21,553 bases of DNA from contig JAKIXL010000009.1 of assembly GCA_022709105.1 (NCBI GenBank), positions 282 to 21,834 of the forward strand, read 5' to 3'. Made by a program: the position numbers and the translations under genes. Every line of letters starts with the position of its first letter. The first letter of the stretch is position 1. Shown here one piece after another: positions 7,353 through 14,098 of the stretch. The DNA is from Thermoplasmatota archaeon (GTDB lineage Archaea > Thermoplasmatota > Thermoplasmata > Methanomassiliicoccales > Methanomassiliicoccaceae). The notes under the pieces were generated by a model, which saw only the letters and a program-made list of their open reading frames with translations, was not told where the DNA came from and made no database searches.

Positions 7353-8477
7353 ATGATCGCGTCCCTGTTGACCACCACCGACGAGCTTGCCGAGCTGGAG
7401 GTCTGCTGGGAGGGCCTAAGGCAGGATTGCGGAGGAACGATCTATGCCTCTAACGGGCTGATAAGGACATGGTTCGAGGCATACTCTCATTTTGCGTCCC
7501 CCAGGGTGATCATCATCGAGGAAGGGGGTGAACTGCTCGCGGCGGTCCCCCTGGCATCCTATACATATCGGGTTGCGAAGCTTCCCATGAAGGTGCTCGC
7601 CCTGGCCGGAGAGGTCAAGGACCGGTTGAGGCTGTCCACGATATCGCCCCTTTTCCGGGACCATAGAGGAAATGACCTGATGCATAGGACGATGAAGGAA
7701 CTAGGCAGGATGAAGTGGAACCTGCTGACCGCGGTTAATCTGGAGGACAACGGGGCCAACCGCATGTTCATAGACGCGGTAAGGGCGAACTGGCAGACCG
7801 AGGAGTTCCCGCCCGCCAGGAAGATGACCCTGGACCTTCCTGCCGAGGGCAGCCTGATGAGCTCTCTGGACAAGAAGACCCGGAAGAACCTCGAGTACCG
7901 GCGCCGGTTGTTGGAGCGGGAGGGCCACACGATGGAGTTCCGCAAGGTCTGCGCAGAGGACATCGATCCCGCCGTCGACATCTATGCGAAGCACCACATC
8001 GAACGGTGGGAAAAGAAAGGGGGCAGCTATTTCCGGAACCCCGAGAACGTAGAGTTCTTGAAGCGCTACGCGGGGCTGACCTGCCGCTCGGGCCAGGGGC
8101 ACTTCTATGAGCTGCGGATCGACGGACAGGTCGCGGCCCAGGACCTCTATCTCCTAGACGGCAATGTTGTCTACGGGGACAAGACGGGAATGAACAACGA
8201 TTTCCTGCGCTATTCTCCAGGGTGGTTCATTCAGATCCATGCTCTTGACGAGCTGAGGGACATGGGCGCAGAGAGATATGTGATGGGCATCGGCGGAGAG
8301 AGGTACAAATCGGAGATGGGAGCGGTGGAATCCCCCCTGTTGGGCATCCGGGCGACGCGGGGACGGGCCTCCATGCTCGGCCGGCTATCGCGCACATCCG
8401 CGTTCAAGTACTTGGACGAGCGGCTGGACCTGACCAAGAGAACGATCGACGTCCAGGGAGAGAGCCCGGAGGCCTGA
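7353..8477 (+). CDS. FemAB/CelD-type GNAT-fold transferase, paralog 4 of 5
   Basis: This 374-residue paralog has WEGLRQDCGGTIYAS, YAKHHIERWEKKGGSYFRNP, IDGQVAAQDLYL (FGF of most copies replaced by LYL), GMNNDFLRYSPGW and GIGGERYKSEMGA. The ATG at 7353 is well supported by GGTG with 7-nt spacing and a TATA box about 46 bp upstream, so the gene can be expressed apart from paralogs 2 and 3. A 35-base segment (8016-8050) is identical to paralog 2. The changed FGF position, close to the expected cofactor-binding strand, may mark a different donor or acceptor, but that is inference. Confidence 0.86.
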   Translation: MIASLLTTTDELAELEVCWEGLRQDCGGTIYASNGLIRTWFEAYSHFASPRVIIIEEGGELLAAVPLASYTYRVAKLPMKVLALAGEVKDRLRLSTISPLFRDHRGNDLMHRTMKELGRMKWNLLTAVNLEDNGANRMFIDAVRANWQTEEFPPARKMTLDLPAEGSLMSSLDKKTRKNLEYRRRLLEREGHTMEFRKVCAEDIDPAVDIYAKHHIERWEKKGGSYFRNPENVEFLKRYAGLTCRSGQGHFYELRIDGQVAAQDLYLLDGNVVYGDKTGMNNDFLRYSPGWFIQIHALDELRDMGAERYVMGIGGERYKSEMGAVESPLLGIRATRGRASMLGRLSRTSAFKYLDERLDLTKRTIDVQGESPEA

Positions 8478-8510
8478 GCGCTTTTGCCAGCGCGTTAACG
8501 GGCCTCAGAT

Positions 8511-8520
8511 AATTTTATAT
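8511..8520 (+). promoter_or_regulatory. TATA box of FemAB-like paralog 5
   Basis: AATTTTATAT in the 100-bp gap after paralog 4 would place transcription near 8545. A second AT-rich site at about 8530-8540 would place it near 8563. Both keep the AAGGTG ribosome binding site at 8565-8570, which is 7 nt before the TTG at 8578. Confidence 0.6.
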
Positions 8521-8577
8521 CCGATAACTCATATTTTCTAATCCCCATAGTCAGTTTCAGCATGAAGGTGCAAACAG

Positions 8578-9657
8578 TTGAGAACTTCGCTGGTTGAAGA
8601 TCCGAAGGAGCTTGCCGACCACGAGGAGCGTTGGGAGGCCCTGAGGCATGAGGCCGGGGGGACCATCTTCTCCTCCAACCTGATGGTCCGGACCTGGCTG
8701 AGCTCCTACCGCGGTTCGGTCGGCTCCCGCGTCATCCTCATCGAGGACAAGGGGGAACTGGTGGCCGCGGCCCCTTTGGCCATCCATGTCCACAGGATCG
8801 GCATGGTCCCCATAAAAGTGCTCTCGCTCGCAGGCGGGGTCACCGGCAAGCTGTACCTGGGGACGAACTCGGTACTATGCCGCCCCGGAAGGGATGACGC
8901 CCTCGACCTCATGATGAGCGAGATAAAAAGGATGGACTGGTCCCTGCTGAGCTCGTTGAACATGCTCGATTCATGGTCATCCCGCGCCTACAGGCAGATG
9001 GTTGCCGACAGATGGCATGAGGTGAGCGCTCCCCCCATGAAGATGTACACGGTCACCATACCTGACAAGGGCGAGATCGTGGACCTGTTCAGCAAGAACT
9101 CCAGGAGGAACATCAAGAAGGACCTTAAGCACCTTAAGGACCGTGGGAGCAAGGTCACCTTCAACAACATACCGCTGGAGGACATCCCCCGGGCCGTGGA
9201 CATCTATGCCATGGAGCACATCGAGCGTTGGGGGCCGAAAGGGGGCAGCTACTTCCGCGACCCTGAGAACGTGAAGTTCCTCTCGACCATCGTCCAGGAG
9301 GCATTGTCCCGCGGCTGCGGCTTCGCCCGGGAGATACTTATCGACGGAGAGGTGGCGGCCCAGAACTTTGGCTTCATGGAGGGGGGCACCGAGTACTCGT
9401 ACCGCGTGGGCATGAACAACGCCTTCACCGAACACTCTCCCGGCTGGCTCATCAAGCTCTACGGCCTGGAGGCCGCCAGGTCATCGGGGATCAGGCAGCA
9501 TGTGCTCGGAGTGGGGAACGAGGAGCACAAGTCGCATATGGGAGGGGAGGAGACAACGCTGTTGGGGATAAGGGCCAGCCGCGGTCTCCTCTCGCCGATG
9601 ATGGTACTGTCCTCGGCGGCGGGGGCGATCAGGAAACGGTTCGGCCCCGCGAAATGA
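8578..9657 (+). CDS. FemAB/CelD-type GNAT-fold transferase, paralog 5 of 5 (TTG start)
   Basis: This 359-residue paralog begins at TTG (M-R-T-S-L-V), preceded by AAGGTG at suitable spacing. Its N-terminus matches those of paralogs 1 and 2. A nearby ATG at 8562 is out of frame. Conserved blocks are WEALRHEAGGTIFSS, YAMEHIERWGPKGGSYFRDP, IDGEVAAQNFGF, GMNNAFTEHSPGW (His in place of the usual Tyr before SPGW) and GVGNEEHKSHMGG, in which the YK of the terminal motif is HK. A basic stretch KNSRRNIKKDLKHLK lies in the middle, at the position of similar basic segments in the other copies. It ends 10 bp before the convergent ATP-grasp gene. Confidence 0.86.
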   Translation: MRTSLVEDPKELADHEERWEALRHEAGGTIFSSNLMVRTWLSSYRGSVGSRVILIEDKGELVAAAPLAIHVHRIGMVPIKVLSLAGGVTGKLYLGTNSVLCRPGRDDALDLMMSEIKRMDWSLLSSLNMLDSWSSRAYRQMVADRWHEVSAPPMKMYTVTIPDKGEIVDLFSKNSRRNIKKDLKHLKDRGSKVTFNNIPLEDIPRAVDIYAMEHIERWGPKGGSYFRDPENVKFLSTIVQEALSRGCGFAREILIDGEVAAQNFGFMEGGTEYSYRVGMNNAFTEHSPGWLIKLYGLEAARSSGIRQHVLGVGNEEHKSHMGGEETTLLGIRASRGLLSPMMVLSSAAGAIRKRFGPAK

Positions 9658-9667
9658 ACCCCTCATG

Positions 9668-10852
9668 CTAACTTCTGAGGTGGAAGATCAGATTGGAGAG
9701 CGTATCTTTCGCCAACAGCTTGCTCACCGCCGGCATTACATCATCGGGTGCGAAGTAGGAGAAGCTCTCTGCTTCGAAGTACTGGGATATCGCCTCCCTC
9801 AGGCCGCCGCTCCTGCCCTGCCCGATCACGGACATGACATCGGAAAGGGCGTTCACCCAAAGGACATCGTCCCGGTAGTCCGCAGCGTCAGGGACCTCCT
9901 GGCCGGTCAGGTCAAGGTACTGGATGAGCGGAAAGTTAACGCCCGCGCAGGTGGCCTGGACGGTCTGGAACCAGAACCTGAAGTTGATGTCCAGCATCTT
10001 GTAGCGGCCGTCGCGGTCATCGAGCTTGAACTCAACATCGGCTATGCCCCGATGGCCCATCCCGGTAAGGAGCCGGTGCCCCAGTTCCGCGACCTCCTGA
10101 TTGTGAACGCTCTTCAGCATGGTGCCCATTCCGAAGTCGACCGGGAACTGCCTGATCTTCTGAGCGGTGAAGGTGCCCCTCGCCCTCCCGCTCCGGTCGA
10201 TGTAGATGCTTACCTCGAAGTGGTTGGTATTTGGCCCGATGACGATCTCCTGCACCATGGCCTCCAGGCCGGTGGGGAGGATCCTATCGAACAGCGAGAC
10301 CAGTTCTCCCGGGCCGTCGGCGCTGAACCCTTTGTTCGGGAAATGCATCCGCCACAGGTGCCCGGAGTACGGCTTTATGAAGACGGGGTATTGCAGATCG
10401 CCCTTCAATGCCTCGATGTCCTGCATATCGCGGGGATAGAACGTCTTGGCGATCGGCACGTCGAGGCGCTCGGCCTGGTCCTGCTGGAACCTCTTGTTGG
10501 TCAGCCCCTTGGACACCTCTTCGTCGGGGAGGATGAGCTCGAACCTCTTCTCCAATCGATAACGGTATCGGGAAGCGAACTGCACCCAGTGATCGGAGGC
10601 CGGGAACAGGACGCCCTTGGGGCCGCCGTCGGCCGCCTCCAGCAAGGCCTCCAGCGCCCTCTCCGGCTCCTTGGTAGGCGCGGCTATCCGCATCCCCCGG
10701 CCGTAACGCGAGGACAGCCCGGGGGAGGAGGCGTGGTCGAAGATCCTCATCGGCACCCCTTCACGACCCAAGCTCCTGATGACCCCTAGGCCGCTGACGT
10801 CCCCGTCCAGCACATAGGCCTTGGCCTCCTTGTTGAACGATCCGGCGGTCAT
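9668..10852 (-). CDS. ATP-grasp ligase, predicted carboligase of a polysaccharide locus
   Basis: This 394-residue protein has the ATP-grasp layout. An N-terminal pre-ATP-grasp part (YVLDGDVSGLGVIRSLGREG at 13-32) resembles the glycine-rich first strand of the COG3919-type carboligases. The nucleotide-binding strand YPVFIKP is at 155-161, and the metal-binding strands DVEFK (272-276) and LDINFRFW (287-294) supply Glu274, Asp288, Asn290 and Arg292. Such enzymes form an acyl-phosphate from a carboxylate and join it to an amine or similar acceptor; the substrates here cannot be told. Start at 10852 is supported by GGGAGGT about 5 nt upstream. It follows the CapK-like gene by 64 bp and converges on the FemAB-like array. 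A functional link with those transferases is an inference from position. Confidence 0.85.
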   Translation of the reverse strand: MTAGSFNKEAKAYVLDGDVSGLGVIRSLGREGVPMRIFDHASSPGLSSRYGRGMRIAAPTKEPERALEALLEAADGGPKGVLFPASDHWVQFASRYRYRLEKRFELILPDEEVSKGLTNKRFQQDQAERLDVPIAKTFYPRDMQDIEALKGDLQYPVFIKPYSGHLWRMHFPNKGFSADGPGELVSLFDRILPTGLEAMVQEIVIGPNTNHFEVSIYIDRSGRARGTFTAQKIRQFPVDFGMGTMLKSVHNQEVAELGHRLLTGMGHRGIADVEFKLDDRDGRYKMLDINFRFWFQTVQATCAGVNFPLIQYLDLTGQEVPDAADYRDDVLWVNALSDVMSVIGQGRSGGLREAISQYFEAESFSYFAPDDVMPAVSKLLAKDTLSNLIFHLRS

Positions 10853-10903
10853 CGGGACCTCCCCATGGAGCGATTCATGCGACGCTCGATTGTATGAGAC
10901 CGT

Positions 10904-10917
10904 ACAAATATATATCT
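10904..10917 (-). promoter_or_regulatory. Possible internal TATA box before the ATP-grasp gene
   Basis: On the minus strand AGATATATATTTGT overlaps the last base of the CapK-like stop codon. Transcription would start near 10885, leaving a leader of about 32 nt with the ribosome binding site. The ATP-grasp gene could thus be expressed both from the operon and on its own. Confidence 0.55.
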
Positions 10918-12320
10918 CAGCTGTTATGCTCTTGGATAAGACGGGCGATGGCCTCGGCCGATAGCCTTGACTCCACGTTCTTCCACTTCTTCCGATCGGG
11001 CATGCTCTCCAGCAACTTGATCGTTATGTCCGAGCCCTCGCCGAGAAGCTCGGCGAAGGAGCGCCGGATGCGGTCCGCCTCGGCGTCCTCCAACCCCGCG
11101 GAGCTGTAGACCTCTATGGTGAACTTGAGTGCGTCCTCCTGCACCAGCATAAGGAACTCTGGGGGGACGGCGAGGAAGGGGATGACCTCCTTCTCGTAGA
11201 AGTTGTCCACCCCCACGCCGGATACGGCCCGGCCACCGGCAGTGATGATCATGTCGTTCACACGCCCCTCTATCGCCCTGAAGGTCACATGCTCCCTTCC
11301 GCACGGGCATTCCCCGCCCAGCGTCACATGGTCCCCGATATCGTAGTTGATGAACGGCATGGAGCGGTTGCAAAGACTGGTGCCGATCAGGCGTTCCATC
11401 CCCCAGTCGTCCTCCAGCAGGCCGATCGCCCCCGTCTCCATGTTCTGATGGTATCGGCCTTCGGAGCACTCCCCAGCGGAAATAACGTACTCCGACTGGC
11501 TGTACCAGTCCCGCACCGGGCAGCCCATGGCGCTCTCGATGGCCTCCCGCATGGACCCAGGGAGCTGCTCGGAACTGGTATGGACGAAACGCGGGGACGC
11601 CTCCATCCTCGCTCCGGCCGCTTCCATCCCCCGGCTGAGGACGTACAGGGAGTGAGGATACCCTCTGACGATCTCGGGACGAAAGCGGTTCAGCCTGCCA
11701 ATGATCTTCCTTATGTTGTCCCGGCCCAAGGCGTAGGTGTTGAAGGTCAGCTCCCCGACCCGGCCGTCCCATCTCCACAGCGCGCCCCTTTCCCTCTCGG
11801 AAACGAAATCTCCGCGGAACGAGGCTATACGCGCATCCAGGCCGGAGGCGCCGCAGCCCAAATAGTGCCTCCAGACCGCCGCCAGCTCCACCTCCCTGGT
11901 CTGCTGGTCAAGGAGAAAGCTCAGCGGCCGCCCCGTGGAGCCTGTGGTGCTGGCCTTCCCCGGACGGTAGGAGGCCTGATCGGATGCGATCATCCTTTCC
12001 CCCTCCTTCCTTATGATGTCCTTGGTAAGGACCGGCAGCCGCCGCAGCGCGCCAAGGTCCTTGACCTCTTGGGAGCGGAGCCCGACCGCCTTGAACACAT
12101 CATGATAGTACGGCACGTTGCGCTCGGCATGTTCGAGGACGAGGCGGAGCTGTCTCAGCCGCCTCTCGCTCTCCATAAGGCCTTCGAGACGCCGCCGGAA
12201 TCCTCCGCCCAGGAGAAGGCTGCGCGGGACCGGGCTCATCACCGCGCCCATCGCGCTCTTCAGCGATGGGGGCAAGCGCTCGTAGAGCCTGAGGCCGGCG
12301 CTGTACGGCACCAAGCTCAT
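10917..12320 (-). CDS. CapK/PaaK-like adenylate-forming enzyme
   Basis: This 467-residue protein belongs to the phenylacetate-CoA-ligase-like branch (COG1541, CapK group) of adenylate-forming enzymes. It shows RNVPYYHDVF (67-76), the phosphate-binding loop TTGSTGRPL (125-133), WYSQSEY (272-278), the adenylation motif YDIGD (326-330), a cysteine pair ECPCGRE (337-343) usual in the group, the hinge region RVNDMIITAGGR (353-364) and a Lys-rich end, KKWKNVESRLS (444-454). Members activate a carboxylic acid with ATP; those in capsule loci have poorly known substrates. A GTG at 12332 would add four residues, but GGGGTG overlapping it lies 9 nt before the ATG at 12320, so I prefer 12320. It lies 43 bp after the flippase gene, likely in one operon. 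Confidence 0.87.
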   Translation of the reverse strand: MSLVPYSAGLRLYERLPPSLKSAMGAVMSPVPRSLLLGGGFRRRLEGLMESERRLRQLRLVLEHAERNVPYYHDVFKAVGLRSQEVKDLGALRRLPVLTKDIIRKEGERMIASDQASYRPGKASTTGSTGRPLSFLLDQQTREVELAAVWRHYLGCGASGLDARIASFRGDFVSERERGALWRWDGRVGELTFNTYALGRDNIRKIIGRLNRFRPEIVRGYPHSLYVLSRGMEAAGARMEASPRFVHTSSEQLPGSMREAIESAMGCPVRDWYSQSEYVISAGECSEGRYHQNMETGAIGLLEDDWGMERLIGTSLCNRSMPFINYDIGDHVTLGGECPCGREHVTFRAIEGRVNDMIITAGGRAVSGVGVDNFYEKEVIPFLAVPPEFLMLVQEDALKFTIEVYSSAGLEDAEADRIRRSFAELLGEGSDITIKLLESMPDRKKWKNVESRLSAEAIARLIQEHNS

Positions 12321-12363
12321 GCCGATTGCCACCCCCCAGCCCTGCCGGTCGAAAGGAAGGGCA

Positions 12364-13857
12364 TCAGTCCCCCCTCCTTCCGGCGGTCCTCCCGCTCCTC
12401 ATGGCTGTGAAGCGGCGGGCGTAGTTGAGCGCGATGTCGATCTCGTCCCTGGTGAAGCCCTTAAGGGCCAGTAGGACCACGAAATAGATGACGGCCCCGG
12501 CCGCAATGACCAGGAATATGCCCAGCATGCTGCCGGTGGTCCCGATCAAGAGGATGCTCGCGGCCATGGCCAAGGAGGCCGCCACGCTCTTGGCGATCGC
12601 GGCCCAGTCCACGCTGAAGGTGAGGAACCGCCTGGATATGGACAGGCCGATGAGCAGCATGACCACGTGGGACGCGGTCGCGGCGATACCGGCGCCGACT
12701 ATGCCGAACAGCGGGGTGAGCACGAACACCAGGGCGACGTTCAGGACCGCCGGGATGCTGAACGTTATGAAGTTCAGATGGGTCTTCTTCACCAGGTGAG
12801 GCACATTGTCCACGAACCGGGACATGCCTGACAGCAGGCCTGCCAGCGCGATGAAGGGGATCACCGCCGCCCCGGGCGCGAACGCCGGGGTCGTCAGCGC
12901 CATGATGATCGGTCCGGCCAGGACCGATATGCCGACCACTGCGGGCAGGACAAGTATCATGTAATAGCGGAAGGACCTCCTCAGGTACTCCTTGACCTGG
13001 TCGATCCTGCCATCATCATATAGTCTCGCCAGGGTCGGATAGAGGACCAGCTGTATGGGGGCGACCAATAGGTAGATCACCGCGCCGATGTTGAACGCCG
13101 CGGAATATATGCCCGCCAGGCTCAGACCGACCAGGATGGCCAGCAAATACCTGTCGCTTGAGGACAGGACCCAGTGGATAAGGGTATTGGGGGTCAGGGG
13201 CAGCCCGAACTTGAAGTTCCGCTTGAATATCTCCCGGTCCGGCCGGGAATATCCGACCTGACGAAGCACCAGGGACAGACCCATTATGAACGCCACCACC
13301 GCGATGATGAAGGAGCCGAGCACCGCTCCCAGGACGCCCATGCCTCCGACCACGAACAGCAGGATGAGCCCGACCTCGCCGAAGGCGTTGAAGATGTTCA
13401 CCAAGGCATAGGTCCTGATCTGCCCCATCGCCCTGAAGTAGGAGCTGTTGATCCCCGTGAAGGCCGCGAAGGGCACGGTAAGCGCTCCCAACACTAGCAC
13501 GGCGGCCAAGGTCCCGTCCTGGAAGATGAACTCGGCGAGAGGGACGCAAAGGGCGATCATGGCCGCGGTCAGAACGGCGCCGAAGGCCGCCACGATGGCG
13601 AAGGCCCCGAAGTACTCCCGGCTGATCCTTTTTCGGTCCTCCCCGGACCTCAGGAACCTGAGGAGGGTCACGCTCTGTCCCAGGATGGCCACCGACGACA
13701 ACAGGGAGATGGTGACCAGCACCTGCACCCAGAGCCCGTAGTCATTGGTCCCCAGGGTCTTGGTGATGACCGGCAGGAGAAGGAAGTTGCCGACGTTCAC
13801 CAGCACCTGAGTGAGACCAATGATAACCGCATCCTTTGCCAGGTCCTTGAACGCCAT
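12364..13857 (-). CDS. Wzx-type polysaccharide flippase (MOP superfamily)
   Basis: This 497-residue, strongly hydrophobic protein has about 12-14 predicted membrane helices and the family opening VIIGLTQVLVNVGNFLLLPVITKTLGTNDYGLW, seen in pieces over residues 10-43. The conserved motifs RFLRSGEDRKRISREYFGA (67-85) and the later PLTPNTLIHWVLSSSDRYLL region are also typical of Wzx/RfbX proteins. It should flip lipid-linked sugar units across the cytoplasmic membrane. A TTG at 13884 would add nine residues, but GGAGG at 13864-13868 stands 6 nt before ATG 13857, so I chose the ATG. A weak TATA-like site near 13900-13908 could serve the operon. Finding a flippase together with an ABC exporter suggests two export routes or two glycans. 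Confidence 0.92.
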   Translation of the reverse strand: MAFKDLAKDAVIIGLTQVLVNVGNFLLLPVITKTLGTNDYGLWVQVLVTISLLSSVAILGQSVTLLRFLRSGEDRKRISREYFGAFAIVAAFGAVLTAAMIALCVPLAEFIFQDGTLAAVLVLGALTVPFAAFTGINSSYFRAMGQIRTYALVNIFNAFGEVGLILLFVVGGMGVLGAVLGSFIIAVVAFIMGLSLVLRQVGYSRPDREIFKRNFKFGLPLTPNTLIHWVLSSSDRYLLAILVGLSLAGIYSAAFNIGAVIYLLVAPIQLVLYPTLARLYDDGRIDQVKEYLRRSFRYYMILVLPAVVGISVLAGPIIMALTTPAFAPGAAVIPFIALAGLLSGMSRFVDNVPHLVKKTHLNFITFSIPAVLNVALVFVLTPLFGIVGAGIAATASHVVMLLIGLSISRRFLTFSVDWAAIAKSVAASLAMAASILLIGTTGSMLGIFLVIAAGAVIYFVVLLALKGFTRDEIDIALNYARRFTAMRSGRTAGRRGD

Positions 13858-14055
13858 TCCGTTCCTCCGTTCGAGCCCGGACAAATATGGTGAACATGTA
13901 GATAGAACATCCTACCTGAATCTGGAGGCGGGACGTACTCCGCGGGATAGGCCCGATCGGCGCCGAGGGAAGGGGACCGAATATTCATTCCGCGAACCTA
14001 GGATGCATCACATTGCATTATATTGAGAGGGCACGATACATGATGGGTTCGGAGG

Positions 14056-14065
14056 TAATATTTAT
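14056..14065 (+). promoter_or_regulatory. TATA box of the formyltransferase-like/propeller gene
   Basis: TAATATTTAT lies about 38 bp before ATG 14099, predicting a start near 14087 and a leader of about 12 nt with GGTG at 14089-14092. A second AT-rich site at 14014-14026 could be another promoter. The remainder of the divergent gap 13858-14098 shows no gene. Confidence 0.6.
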
Positions 14066-14098
14066 CAAGATAGATACCGCTTGGACCCGGTGGGTGGG

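Noticed and set aside
3774..9657. Tandem repeats as a mobile element or CRISPR-like array
   Set aside because: The repeats are full-length diverged coding genes without terminal inverted repeats, transposase or short regularly spaced units.
9665..10789. Plus-strand 374-codon open frame
   Set aside because: Antisense to the ATP-grasp gene, which has complete motifs; the plus translation is His/Gly/Leu-rich with no recognisable domain.
11289..12410. Plus-strand 373-codon open frame
   Set aside because: Antisense shadow of the CapK-like gene in GC-rich DNA.
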